Shown: positions 47,183-56,029, numbered from the stretch's first letter. The stretch: DNA of 64,000 bases from Bradyrhizobium sp. Ash2021 (GCF_031202265.1 NZ_CP100604.1:8538501-8602500); one strand, 5' to 3'. Notes: a model not told the origin generated them from the sequence alone. Numbers and translations: made by a program.

Positions 47183-47692
47183 CTACTCCACAGTCTTGAT
47201 CTTGGGATCGTGCATCAGATCCGGGTAGAAAATCAGCCGGTAGGTGCGGATCGCGATCAGCAAGACCGCGGACACGTCGCCGGCCCAGGCGACGGCGAAG
47301 AACGGCCAGGTCGGCATGTGCATCTCGAAGGTGAGGACGTTGTCGTAATAGGTGCCGCGCACCTTGTCGAACAGCGTCCAGGTCTGCACCGTCACCACGA
47401 ACAGCAGCACCAGCGTCGCGAACACGTCGATCCAGCGCTGGTATTTCGGGCTGACATTGGCCCAGATCAGATCGACGGTGATGTGGCCGCCGCGATAGGA
47501 GGTGGCGGCGATGCCCCAGAAGATCAGGATGCCGAGCAGCATGCGCCCGATATCGAAGGAGTCCGGGATCGCGTAGTTGAGCGTATTGCGCAGGATCACC
47601 GCGATGAAGATGTTGAGCGCCACGATGCCGACGAAGCCGGCGGCGATCCATTCGATCGTGTCGATAAAGCGATCCATAGACGCGCGATTCAT
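47183..47692 (-). CDS. dctQ: TRAP transporter small permease, DctQ-like
   Basis: Subunit of 169 aa with four hydrophobic helices (about 12-35, 48-68, 88-108, 130-152). The family motif region reads DSFDIGRMLLGILIFWGIAA, followed by SYRGGHITVDLIWA. ATG 47692 has GGATG/AGGA sequence upstream; a second in-frame ATG is at 47677. It precedes dctM by 5 bp and is separated from dctP by a 294-bp spacer filled with an inverted repeat. Confidence 0.9.
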   Translation of the reverse strand: MNRASMDRFIDTIEWIAAGFVGIVALNIFIAVILRNTLNYAIPDSFDIGRMLLGILIFWGIAATSYRGGHITVDLIWANVSPKYQRWIDVFATLVLLFVVTVQTWTLFDKVRGTYYDNVLTFEMHMPTWPFFAVAWAGDVSAVLLIAIRTYRLIFYPDLMHDPKIKTVE

Positions 47693-47747
47693 GTCCCGAA
47701 CATCCTGTTGCTCAACATCATTTGGTCGGCGAGGTCTGGCACCGTTA

Positions 47748-47985
47748 CCTCTCCCGCTTGCGGGGGAGGCACAGGCCGCCTTCGGCGGCCGCTCTTGAAC
47801 AGGAACGCCGAAGCGAAGCTTCGGCTATGGCGCAGCGCCGGGTGGGGGCTCTCTCCACTCGAACAGTCTGACTCGCGTCGGCACCCCCACCCGTAGCCGA
47901 TGCTTCGCATCGGCGTTCTCAATCAAGGACGGCGGCCGTAGGCCGCCTACGCCTCCCCCGCAAGCGGGAGAAGGAGAGGAGCCTC
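47748..47985. repeat. Large composite inverted repeat between dctP and dctQ
   Basis: The left arm (ACCTCTCCCGCTTGCGGGGG at 47749, then GGCCGCCTTCGGCGGCCG and AACGCCGAAGCGAAGCTTCG) is mirrored by the right arm (TTCGCATCGGCGTTCTC, GGCGGCCGTAGGCCGCC, CTCCCCCGCAAGCGGGAGAA, ending 47977). Arms are about 80 bp with local hairpins inside each and a 70-bp centre. Related to type D. Confidence 0.8.
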
Positions 47986-47986
47986 G

Positions 47987-49009
47987 CTACTGCGCGAGCG
48001 CGTCGTATTTGGTCAGCGACGCGCGAAGTTCGGCCATCGCGGCGTCCGGATCGACGCCACTCTTTTTCACGCCATCGCCCCAGCTCTTGACCAGCGGCTC
48101 GGCGGCCTTCTTCCACAGTGCGGTCTGGTCCGGCGTCAGCTTGTAGATCTCGTGACCTTCCTCGGCCCTGACCTTCTCGATACCGGCGTCTTCGAATTTG
48201 CCCCAGGGCTCGCCGACGCGGCCGGCGGCTTCAGTGTTGCAATTGTCGTCGATCGCCTTTTTCTGGCGGTCGGACATCTGGTTGTATTTGTCCTTGTTCA
48301 TGACAAAGGCGAAGGTGGTGACGTAGAGCGGCGCATCCATGTGATACTTGGTCACCTTGTCGATGCCGAACAGCACCAGCGACCCCCACGGAAAGGTGAC
48401 GGCGTCGGCGACGCCGCGCTCGATGATGTCGCGGACCTCCGGCGCGGAGGATTGCACATTGGTGCCGCCGAGCTGGGTGATGAACGTCGCCATCGTAGCG
48501 TGCGCGGGGCGGATCTTCATGCCCTTGACGTCGTCGGGCACGACGATTTTCTTGGTCCGGGAGTGGAACGACGAGGGCGAATGGATGAAGGCCAGGCAGA
48601 ACTTGACGTCCTTCATCTCCTTCTCGGCATATTTCCGGTACCAGGCGTCAAGCGCCATCGAGCCGCCCTTGGCGTCCGACATCAGGAACGGCAACTCGCC
48701 GGCGCCGATGATCGGGAAGCGGCCGGGCTGATAGCCCGGATTGATGTAGGTGACGTCGGCGATGCCGTCGCGCGCCATGTCATAATGGTCGAACGCCTTG
48801 CCGAGCTGCTGGGCGGGGAAGACCTTGGACTTGATGGTGCCGCCAGATGCCTTCTCGACCGCGGCTCCCCAGTCTTCCAGCGCCTTTTGCAGCGGGTGCG
48901 ACGCCGGCACCCAGTGCGACAGCTTCAGCTCGAAGGTTTTTTCCTGCGCGAACGCGGGCGTCACGCTGGCGGCCAGCAGCAACGCCAAGAACGTCTTCCT
49001 CATCGACAT
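47987..49009 (-). CDS. dctP: TRAP transporter solute-binding protein, DctP-like
   Basis: Periplasmic binding subunit of 340 aa. Signal peptide MRKTFLALLLAASVTPAFA (Met at residue 3). The mature start EKTFELKLSHWVPASHPLQK is typical, as are VFPAQQLGKAFDHYDMARDG near 62-81, the ligand-carboxylate Arg region GMKIRPAHATMATFITQLGG near 165-184 and VADAVTFPWGSLVLF near 200. GGGAG stands so close to ATG 49009 that ATG 49003 may be the true start. It diverges from pobA; the dyad at 49042 lies between them. Confidence 0.93.
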   Translation of the reverse strand: MSMRKTFLALLLAASVTPAFAQEKTFELKLSHWVPASHPLQKALEDWGAAVEKASGGTIKSKVFPAQQLGKAFDHYDMARDGIADVTYINPGYQPGRFPIIGAGELPFLMSDAKGGSMALDAWYRKYAEKEMKDVKFCLAFIHSPSSFHSRTKKIVVPDDVKGMKIRPAHATMATFITQLGGTNVQSSAPEVRDIIERGVADAVTFPWGSLVLFGIDKVTKYHMDAPLYVTTFAFVMNKDKYNQMSDRQKKAIDDNCNTEAAGRVGEPWGKFEDAGIEKVRAEEGHEIYKLTPDQTALWKKAAEPLVKSWGDGVKKSGVDPDAAMAELRASLTKYDALAQ

Positions 49010-49041
49010 CTTCTCCCTCTTGTCAGACCTTTGACGGCCTT

Positions 49042-49078
49042 TTGCAATTATTGTTATATGTTATAATCATCATTGCAA
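49042..49078. promoter_or_regulatory. 37-bp near-palindrome between dctP and pobA, candidate CouR-like operator
   Basis: Left arm 49042-49058 (TTGCAATTATTGTTATA) and right arm 49062-49078 pair at 14 of 17 positions around TGT. The inner part, TTATA / TATAA, has the same form and spacing as the dyad at 35060. It lies 33 bp before dctP and 60 bp before pobA and could control both. Confidence 0.65.
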
Positions 49079-49119
49079 GCTGACGACAGCCCGCAAGCCG
49101 GTTAAGTTCAAGCCTATAA

Positions 49120-50307
<1,188 letters not shown>

Positions 50308-50336
50308 CTGGTCTACGTGGCTCCAACACGCACTGT

Positions 50337-50422
50337 CGTCATTGCGAGGAGCGTTAGCGACGAAGCAATCCATTCTTTCTTTGCGTGGCGGGATGGATTG
50401 CTTCGCTTCGCTCGCAATGACG
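50337..50422. repeat. Type-A repeat
   Basis: CGTCATTGCGAGGAGCG to CGCTCGCAATGACG with inner GAAGCAATCCA / TGGATTGCTTC arms. Directly precedes the GST remnant. Confidence 0.85.
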
Positions 50423-50437
50423 TGGCGGGATGCTCGC

Positions 50438-50620
50438 ATGCTGACCCTGTATTTCGCACCCGGCGCGAGTTCGATGGCGGTGCACATCGCGCTGCATGAG
50501 ATCGGCGTGGCCTTCGAGGGCAAGCCGATGTCGTTCAGCCACGCGCGGATGATGGAACGGCCGGCGGTGCAAAAGACCATCGAAGTTGAAGGCGCGCTTG
50601 GATATGAATTGCCGGCGTGA
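50438..50620 (+). pseudogene. Truncated glutathione S-transferase
   Basis: The 60-codon frame starts MLTLYFAPGASSMAVHIALH, the first strand and helix of a bacterial GST thioredoxin domain, and continues EIGVAFEGKPMSFSHARMM. It then loses similarity and stops; no cis-Pro or C-terminal helical domain is present. It lies exactly between two type-A repeats (50337 and 50628), consistent with deletion of the rest of the gene by recombination between or insertion of repeats. Confidence 0.6.
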
Positions 50621-50627
50621 TTGCAGC

Positions 50628-50711
50628 CGTCATTGCGAGGAGCGTTTGCGACGACGCAATCCACACTTGGTTTGCGGCGCTACAGGTTGCTTCGCTTCGC
50701 TCGCAATGACG
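50628..50711. repeat. Type-A repeat
   Basis: Same family as 50337-50422, in the same orientation, with a few substitutions in the inner arms (GACGCAATCCA / CAGGTTGCTTC). Confidence 0.85.
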
Positions 50712-50832
50712 GAAGGGGCAGATCACCGCGTTTCAAACACCCGCCGAAATCCCGTTTAAAACTTTGTAGGCGGTGAAACCGTCACCGAGATCGCGTTCAA
50801 TGGCGCATGTACCGCCAACACGCGAGCCGCTC

Positions 50833-51303
50833 ATGACAACCGACACGCCCGTCATCACTGACGTTCCCTTGACTGACATTCCCTTGGGCTTTGAACCTCA
50901 CTTCAGGAAAAGCCCGCTCACCGACCCCTGGGAGCCGCTTTATTCGAAGCGGACCCACAAGGCGGTGATTATCGGATTGCGGCTGGCCAGGCCGCACACC
51001 AACGGCCGCGGCCTGATTCACGGCGGACTGATTGCCGCACTCGCCGACAACGCGATGGGCCATAGCTGTGGGCATCGCATGGGTGGCGCGTCGTCGCTGG
51101 TGACGATCTCGCTCGCGGTCGACTTCATCGGTACCGCGCAGGTCGGGCAATGGCTCGCGGTCGAGACCGACGTGATCAAGACCGGCAGCACGATCTGCTT
51201 CGCGCAAAGCCTGATCAAGGCCGACGACGCCGTGATCGCGCGCGCCAATGGCACGTTCCGGGTGGTTCCGAAAAGAGATGCTGTCGTTCCGGGGCGCGCA
51301 TAG
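50833..51303 (+). CDS. PaaI-type hotdog thioesterase
   Basis: Hotdog-fold acyl-CoA thioesterase of 156 aa. The active-site region is GLIHGGLIAALADNAMG (about 62-78) with the HGG and following Asp of PaaI-like enzymes, then SLVTISLAVDFIGTAQVGQW. Starts at 50833, 50800 and 50773 are all in frame; none has a strong ribosome site, and 50833 fits the family length best. The last codons (DAVVPGRA and stop) lie inside the type-B repeat starting at 51281, so the native C-terminus has probably been replaced or extended by repeat sequence. Convergent with the LysR gene. Confidence 0.82.
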   Translation: MTTDTPVITDVPLTDIPLGFEPHFRKSPLTDPWEPLYSKRTHKAVIIGLRLARPHTNGRGLIHGGLIAALADNAMGHSCGHRMGGASSLVTISLAVDFIGTAQVGQWLAVETDVIKTGSTICFAQSLIKADDAVIARANGTFRVVPKRDAVVPGRA

Positions 51304-51384
51304 CGCGAACCTCAAATGCGCAATTGCGCATCGGGGAACCTCGAGATTCCGGGTCTGGTCCTTCGGACCATCCCGGAATGACAG
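51281..51384. repeat. Type-B repeat, with nested TGCGCAATTGCGCA palindrome
   Basis: CTGTCGTTCCGGGG ... CCCGGAATGACAG. A 14-bp palindrome, TGCGCAATTGCGCA (51317-51330), is inserted in the middle relative to the copies at 4953 and 9418. It separates the convergent thioesterase and LysR genes. Confidence 0.85.
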
Positions 51385-51387
51385 CAT

Positions 51388-52281
51388 TCACCCAAAATGC
51401 CAGTCGCTGGTCTCGGTCACGAGATCGATGAAGGTGCGCACCTTGGCCGACAACAGCCGCGACGTCGGATAGACGATGTGGATCGGCAACGGCGGCACCT
51501 CGAATTTCGCCAGCACGATTTTGAGCCGCCCTGCCCTGAGTGATTCGGCCGCCTGATAGGCGAACACCCGGGTCAGGCCGCCGCCCTGCTCGGCGTACTG
51601 GACCGCGGCATCGGCGCTGTTGGTCGAAAAGCGCGGCGTGCAGGGAACACGGAGTTCGCTTCCGTCCTCGACAAAGCGCCAGTCCGGCGACGCGGTCATG
51701 GCGCCGAACTGGATGGTGTCGTGCGCGGCAATGTCCGCAGGCCGCTTCGGCTCGTCGCGGCGTTTCAGATAGTCCTTTGCGGCCACCACGATCCGCCGCA
51801 TCTCGCCGACGTGACGCCCGACCAGGGTCGAATCCGGAAGGTGACCGATCCGGACCGCAAGATCGACGCCGTCCTCCACCAGATTGATCACGCGATCCGA
51901 CAGGCGCAGATCGACCGACACCTCCGGATAGCGCTTCAGATAGGCCGTAACGACCGGACTGACGTGCAGCCGCCCGAATCCGACCGGCGCGGAAACCACC
52001 AGCCGGCCGCCCGGCCGGGTCTGCTCGCCCTCGGCCGAACTTTCCGCCTCCTCGACATCGGCGAGGATGCGGCGTGCGCGCTCCAGATAGCGCGCCCCGG
52101 CATCGGTGAGCGTGACCTGCCGCGTGGTCCGCTGCAGCAGCCGCGCGCCGAGACGATCCTCCAGCGCCGCGACCAGCCGCGTCACGGCGGAAGGCGACAG
52201 CCGGAGCTTGCGCGCCGCAGGAGCAAATCCCTGCAGGTCGGCGACGGCGACAAAGGCCTGCATGGCGTCGATCCGGTCCAT
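51388..52281 (-). CDS. LysR-family transcriptional regulator
   Basis: Regulator of 297 aa. Winged HTH at the N-terminus: MDRIDAMQAFVAVADLQGFA, ARKLRLSPSAVTRLVAALED, RLLQRTTRQVTLTDAGARYL (residues 1-65). A LysR effector domain follows (RLVVSAPVGFGRLHVSPVV near 92; GVDLAVRIGHLPDSTLVGR near 140). It diverges from the flavoprotein gene at 52401, which is its most likely target. A TTCA-N13-TGAA element at 52290-52310, just upstream of its start, could be an operator, but its symmetry is poor. Confidence 0.93.
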   Translation of the reverse strand: MDRIDAMQAFVAVADLQGFAPAARKLRLSPSAVTRLVAALEDRLGARLLQRTTRQVTLTDAGARYLERARRILADVEEAESSAEGEQTRPGGRLVVSAPVGFGRLHVSPVVTAYLKRYPEVSVDLRLSDRVINLVEDGVDLAVRIGHLPDSTLVGRHVGEMRRIVVAAKDYLKRRDEPKRPADIAAHDTIQFGAMTASPDWRFVEDGSELRVPCTPRFSTNSADAAVQYAEQGGGLTRVFAYQAAESLRAGRLKIVLAKFEVPPLPIHIVYPTSRLLSAKVRTFIDLVTETSDWHFG

Positions 52282-52400
52282 GGCATTATTTCATATCTTG
52301 CAATAGTGAAGTGTCAATTGGCCTGATTGTTTAAATTCCGAAAGGGTCCATTTTGAACGGCAACGAGACCGCTTTGGCACTTCGAATTTGAGGGGTTCAG

Positions 52401-53033
52401 ATGTCAGACCTTCACACCTATTCCAGTGATGTCGCGTTCACCCCGGCGGTGAAGTCGATCCAGACCCGAAGGGGTTCGCGCGACGCCTACGCCCATGCCG
52501 AGCAGCGCGGCTGGCGCACCGAGATCGATGCAAACCTCGCCGGTTTTCTGGCGGAAACCAACAGCCTGTATTTTTCGACCGCCAGCGCGGACGGCCAACC
52601 CTACATCCAGCATCGCGGCGGCCCGAAGGGTTTCGTCAAAATCCTGGACAAGAACACGATCGCGTTCGCCGACTACAGCGGCAACCGGCAGTACATCACG
52701 CAAGGCAACCTCTCGGAAAATCCGAAGGCATATATCTTCGTGATGGATTATGCGCATCGCCGCCGGGTCAAGATCTGGGGCGAGGCGCGCGTGGTCGACG
52801 ACGATCCGGCGCTGGTGCAATCGCTGATGCCGCAAGGCTACAAGGCGCGGCCCGAGCAAGTGATCCTGTTCCGGATCTCGGCGTGGGATACCAACTGCCC
52901 GCAGCACATCCCGCAAAAATTCGACGCCGCCGATGTGGCGGCCGCATTGGCGACGCGCGATGCACGGATTGCCGAACTCGAGGCTGAGCTGGCCGCATTG
53001 AAGGGCGGGGTATCCAGCGGGCAGCCCCTCTAA
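52401..53033 (+). CDS. Pyridoxamine 5'-phosphate oxidase-like FMN-binding protein
   Basis: Split-barrel flavoprotein of 210 aa. The sequence SIQTRRGSRDAYAHAEQRG is typical of the subfamily often called 'pyridoxamine 5-phosphate oxidase-related'. FMN-barrel parts are SLYFSTASADGQPYIQHRGG near 53-72, FADYSGNRQYITQGNLSENP near 91-110 and VKIWGEARVV near 123. The C-terminal third ends in a short coiled coil (RDARIAELEAELAALKGG). True PNPOx activity is doubtful; subfamily members are of unknown substrate. Divergent from the LysR gene; ATG 52401 follows GAGGGG. Confidence 0.88.
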   Translation: MSDLHTYSSDVAFTPAVKSIQTRRGSRDAYAHAEQRGWRTEIDANLAGFLAETNSLYFSTASADGQPYIQHRGGPKGFVKILDKNTIAFADYSGNRQYITQGNLSENPKAYIFVMDYAHRRRVKIWGEARVVDDDPALVQSLMPQGYKARPEQVILFRISAWDTNCPQHIPQKFDAADVAAALATRDARIAELEAELAALKGGVSSGQPL

Positions 53034-53054
53034 GACGACCACAGAAACCATCGT

Positions 53055-53189
53055 CGTCGCTGCGAAAGCGGGGACCCATAAGCACCGATGCTAGTGGCTG
53101 GAAAGGCCGCCTACCACAGCGCCTCTTCCGTCGGCCGCGGCGTATGGGTCCCCGCTCCCGTGCGCAATTGCGCACTAGGCGGGGACGAC
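53055..53189. repeat. Type-C repeat with nested palindrome
   Basis: CGTCGCTGCGAAAGCGGGGA ... GCGGGGACGAC, inner arms GGGACCCATA and TATGGGTCCC as in the copy at 7575. TGCGCAATTGCGCA is nested at 53161-53174. It separates convergent genes. Confidence 0.8.
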
Positions 53190-53198
53190 AGGCGACGC

Positions 53199-53927
53199 TC
53201 AGGCCGCCTGTTGCAGCGGTGCCCAGGCGAATTCCGGATAGTATTGCAGCATCATCCGGTCGACATAGGCGGTGAGATTTTCGAATTTTTCGACCCGCTC
53301 CCGCAGTTTCGACTCGAAGAACGGCGTCAGGATTCCGGCCAGCGCGCCGAAAGCGGTGGCATCGGTGCCGCAGGGCGCCTCTCCCATCAGATATGGCTTG
53401 TCGCCGAGCTGGACCGACAGCGCAAACAGCGAACGTATGGCGAGGTCGACGTCCTCCTCCGGGGCGTGGCGGCCAAGGCCACTGAGGAGATAGTTTTCGG
53501 CGACCCGGAACTGGGCGTCCTCGCGCAGTTTTTCGCGCAGATGCTCCGGCGCCCCATCGAAGAAATGTGCCGGCCCCTTGGCAAAGTTTTCGCCATCGAC
53601 CCAGCGCGCCCCGACCAGCGCCCAATAGACATGGTGCTCGATCATGCGCTCGAACGCCCAGGCCTGGGCCCGCGCCTGCAGACTGAGCGGGGCGTCGAAA
53701 TCGAAGCCGTATTTGGCTTCAATATGCGCGCGGATGAAGGTGGAATCGGCCACACTCTCGGCGTCATCGACGATATAGGGCAACTGCCCCTTGGGAGAGT
53801 TGGGCGGCTTCGCCTTTTCCTTGCGATAGTCCAGACCGGCCATCTTCAACTGGACCTCGGTCTTGGTCACAAAGGGGCTGATTTCCGGCAAGCCGAAGCC
53901 CGGGCCAAAGCCATAGAGGGTAATCAT
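53199..53927 (-). CDS. Glutathione S-transferase family protein
   Basis: Protein of 242 aa from ATG 53927. The thioredoxin-like N-domain starts MITLYGFGPGFGLPEISPFV, with KGQLPYIVDDAESVADSTFI near 48-67 (cis-Pro and ESVADS glutathione-binding motif). The all-helical C-domain includes DATAFGALAGIL near 192. This pattern is that of the Tom37/FAX-like GST group of proteobacteria. The 22-bp palindrome at 53976 lies 49 bp upstream, and the same palindrome stands before the WYL regulator at 54327, so the GST is probably under its control. Confidence 0.85.
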   Translation of the reverse strand: MITLYGFGPGFGLPEISPFVTKTEVQLKMAGLDYRKEKAKPPNSPKGQLPYIVDDAESVADSTFIRAHIEAKYGFDFDAPLSLQARAQAWAFERMIEHHVYWALVGARWVDGENFAKGPAHFFDGAPEHLREKLREDAQFRVAENYLLSGLGRHAPEEDVDLAIRSLFALSVQLGDKPYLMGEAPCGTDATAFGALAGILTPFFESKLRERVEKFENLTAYVDRMMLQYYPEFAWAPLQQAA

Positions 53928-53963
53928 GTGGGGGCTCCCGATCACTTGATATGATACCCGACC

Positions 53964-54224
53964 CTAGCGCCCCCCTGCTGCCACCATGGTGTCAGCATGG
54001 GCGATCTCCGCCGCGAAGCGGGCCTTTTGCCCGATGCGGCGGGCGGCGTTCAGGACCATGGTTAGAAGGCGCTCATGGCCGAAAGCCCACATTGCGCTGA
54101 ATGACCGCAAGGCCAGCGCTATCATCACCCAGCGCAGGTCGCCGGAGGCAAAGTGAAAGGCAATCAGGTGCTCCAGCACAAAGGTCTGAGCCCGCTGGAA
54201 TCCGAGTTCAGCAAGAATCATCAT
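53964..54224 (-). CDS. Hypothetical small protein between GST and WYL regulator
   Basis: A product of 86 aa from ATG 54224 (GAAGGGAA upstream; a TTG six bases earlier is also possible). Sequence MMILAELGFQRAQTFVLEHL and DLRWVMIALALRSFSAMWAF suggest two amphipathic or weakly hydrophobic helices; no known domain. It lies divergent from the WYL gene and in line with the GST gene, and its 3' end overlaps the palindrome at 53976. Confidence 0.55.
   Translation of the reverse strand: MMILAELGFQRAQTFVLEHLIAFHFASGDLRWVMIALALRSFSAMWAFGHERLLTMVLNAARRIGQKARFAAEIAHADTMVAAGGR
53976..53997. promoter_or_regulatory. 22-bp palindrome, candidate WYL-regulator operator (copy 1)
   Basis: Arms TGCTGCCAC and GTGTCAGCA around CATG, with one mismatched pair. 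It lies 49 bp upstream of the GST start and inside the 3' end of the small gene at 53964. Confidence 0.65.
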
Positions 54225-54271
54225 GGACAAATTCCCTTCAATTGAGGTGTTGTCCCGGTATAACCGCCGCC

Positions 54272-54293
54272 TGCTGCCAACATGCTGTCAGCA
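54272..54293. promoter_or_regulatory. 22-bp palindrome, candidate WYL-regulator operator (copy 2)
   Basis: TGCTGCCAA, CATG, CTGTCAGCA: 20 of 22 bases equal the copy at 53976 in the same orientation. It lies 34 bp before the WYL gene and 48 bp before the divergent small gene, fitting autoregulation. Confidence 0.65.
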
Positions 54294-54326
54294 GCAGCGA
54301 GGCCAACCGCAAAAAAGAGACGTGTC

Positions 54327-55025
54327 ATGAGACGTGCCGACCGGCTGTTTCAAATCATCCAGGTGCTCCGGCGCACCGGCAAACCGCTGACGGCGGATGC
54401 GATCGCGGCCGAGCTCGAGACCTCGAAGCGGACGATCTATCGCGACATCGCGACCCTGATCGAACAGCGCGTGCCGATTCGCGGCGAGGCCGGCATGGGC
54501 TACATCCTCGAAAAAGGCTTCGACCTGCCGCCCTTGATGCTGACCCCCGATGAAATCGAGGCTTGCGTGCTCGGTGCACAATGGGTGGTCGGCCACGCCG
54601 ATCCCGTGCTGGCGCGCGCCGCCCAGGATCTGATGGCGAAAATCGCCGACACGGTCACCGAGCGCTTGAGGCCGTTCGTGCTGGAGCCCGCCAGCCGCGC
54701 CCGCCCCAACTGGAACAGGGAGCCCGACCGCATCGACATGGTGCGGACGCGGGCGCAGATTCACGAGGGCAAGAAGATCACGCTGAACTATCGCGACGAG
54801 CACGGCCGCGGCTCCGAGCGCACCATTTGGCCAATTGCCGTCGGCTATCATGAGACGGTGCGGCTGTTGGCGGCGTGGTGCGAGCTGCGCAAGGATTTTC
54901 GCAGTTTCCGCACCGACCGCGTCGTCGAGGCGGTGTACCACGACGAAAAATACCCGGAGCGGCGCGATCTGCTGCGCGCCCGATGGCGCAGGAGCCTGGT
55001 CTGGGAGGCCCCGAAAGATACCTGA
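54327..55025 (+). CDS. WYL-domain, HTH transcriptional regulator (YafY type)
   Basis: Regulator of 232 aa. An N-terminal HTH reads MRRADRLFQIIQVLRRTGKP, LTADAIAAELETSKRTIYRD (1-40), followed by a wing and a WYL domain from about 130 (KKITLNYRDEHGRGSERTIW; IAVGYHETVRLLAAWCELRK) with the WYL-like sequence present as LLAAWCE. WYL domains bind small molecules or nucleic-acid-derived ligands. ATG 54327 was preferred to the in-frame ATG at 54282, which would lie inside the second palindrome. Probable targets are itself, the small divergent gene and the GST. Confidence 0.9.
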   Translation: MRRADRLFQIIQVLRRTGKPLTADAIAAELETSKRTIYRDIATLIEQRVPIRGEAGMGYILEKGFDLPPLMLTPDEIEACVLGAQWVVGHADPVLARAAQDLMAKIADTVTERLRPFVLEPASRARPNWNREPDRIDMVRTRAQIHEGKKITLNYRDEHGRGSERTIWPIAVGYHETVRLLAAWCELRKDFRSFRTDRVVEAVYHDEKYPERRDLLRARWRRSLVWEAPKDT

Positions 55026-55061
55026 TGGCCGGCCGCTTCATTCCGCGCTAGAGCAGGCCCC

Positions 55062-55415
55062 ATGGAGAACAGCGGTCCCGCCATCGGCGTCGAAAGCCCC
55101 TGCCAGGCCTGCGGTGCCTGTTGCAGCTATTCGCAGAACTGGCCGCGCTTCACCACCGAGGATGACGCAGAGCTCGACCTGATCCCCGAAAAATTCGTCA
55201 ATGAAAGACTGTCGGGGATGCGCTGCGACGGCGATCGCTGTTCGGCGCTGTCAGGCAAGGTCGGTGTCGCGACGTCCTGCACGATCTATGCGGTGCGGCC
55301 CGAGGTCTGCCGGACCTGCATGCCCGGCGATGCCGAATGCGCGATGGCGCGGCGAAGGCATGGATTGGCGGTGCTATCCGTCGTCCCTGCGAAAGCAGGG
55401 ACCCATACCGCGTGA
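55062..55415 (+). CDS. YkgJ-type cysteine-cluster protein
   Basis: Protein of 117 aa with the zinc/iron-chelating cluster CQACGACCSY (14-23), further Cys in MRCDGDRCSAL (53-63), SCTIYAVRPEVCRTCMPGDA (72-91) and ECAMARR. This is the UPF0153/YkgJ family, thought to hold a metal cluster; function is unknown. Codons from about residue 104 (LSVVPAKAGTHTA and stop) lie in the type-C repeat that starts at 55379, so the C-terminus is encoded by repeat DNA. The gene begins 36 bp after the WYL stop and may be co-transcribed with it. Confidence 0.85.
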   Translation: MENSGPAIGVESPCQACGACCSYSQNWPRFTTEDDAELDLIPEKFVNERLSGMRCDGDRCSALSGKVGVATSCTIYAVRPEVCRTCMPGDAECAMARRRHGLAVLSVVPAKAGTHTA

Positions 55416-55498
55416 TTCATCGGTAAGGCGCGGTGGCGGACGCCGGCTAAACCAAATGGCTTTGGTGGTTATGGATTCCTGCTTTCGCAGGAACGACG
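55379..55498. repeat. Type-C repeat between convergent genes
   Basis: CGTCGTCCCTGCGAAAGCAG at the left, CTGCTTTCGCAGGAACGACG at the right. The left arm encodes the last residues of the YkgJ-type protein. Confidence 0.85.
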
Positions 55499-55499
55499 G

Positions 55500-55901
55500 C
55501 TACGCCGTCACAGCTTCCTCGACATCCTCGTCGTCGACATCGTCCGCGACCGGCGCGAAGGTCGAGAGCGGCTTGGTCGAGAGCGTGATCGGCTTGCGGT
55601 GGCCGTAGGACGACGGCGTGGATCGTGCGGCCGGTGCACGGGACAGTGCGTAGAGGGTCGAGCCGACGCGGCCGCCCAACTGGATCAAATCGCGTTCGCT
55701 GCAGCTGGCCGCGATCGCCAGCGCCAGCGAATGCAAATGGCTGCGGCGATAGCAGAACAGCGCCAGCATGGCCCGGACTTCGGAAGAAACGCTCGCCACG
55801 AGGACGGGCAGGCCGTTGGCGTTGGCGCGGTACATTTCGCCGAGCAATTCCTCCCGGACCGGACAGAAATCGTTCTCGAAGGCGTCGCGGCTTGAAAACA
55901 T
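55500..55901 (-). CDS. Hypothetical protein
   Basis: Protein of 133 aa from ATG 55901, which has GGGGGAA seven bases upstream. It begins MFSSRDAFENDFCPVREELL and contains VRAMLALFCYRRSHLHSLAL, AIAASCSERDLIQLGGRVGS; the C-terminal 35 residues are polar and acidic (DDVDDEDVEEAV). Soluble, no signal peptide, no recognised domain. Convergent with the YkgJ-type gene across the repeat at 55379. Confidence 0.65.
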   Translation of the reverse strand: MFSSRDAFENDFCPVREELLGEMYRANANGLPVLVASVSSEVRAMLALFCYRRSHLHSLALAIAASCSERDLIQLGGRVGSTLYALSRAPAARSTPSSYGHRKPITLSTKPLSTFAPVADDVDDEDVEEAVTA

Positions 55902-56029
55902 TGGAGTTCCCCCTGGTGCGGAAGATGCAGTGCAATGTTCTAACGAAAGGTTAACCAAGGACGGCAGTAGTCACCCGGGGTGTTTGCGGAGTGCTTGCCA
56001 GTTGCCGCCGAATCGGAGCCGCGGTGCCG

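Noticed and set aside
47178..47651. An in-frame upstream extension of dctM to 47651
   Set aside because: It overlaps dctQ out of frame; dctM proteins start as the ATG 47177 product does.
52290..52310. LysR-type T-N11-A operator
   Set aside because: Only the outer four base pairs (TTCA/TGAA) are symmetric; kept as a remark under the LysR gene and not as a feature.
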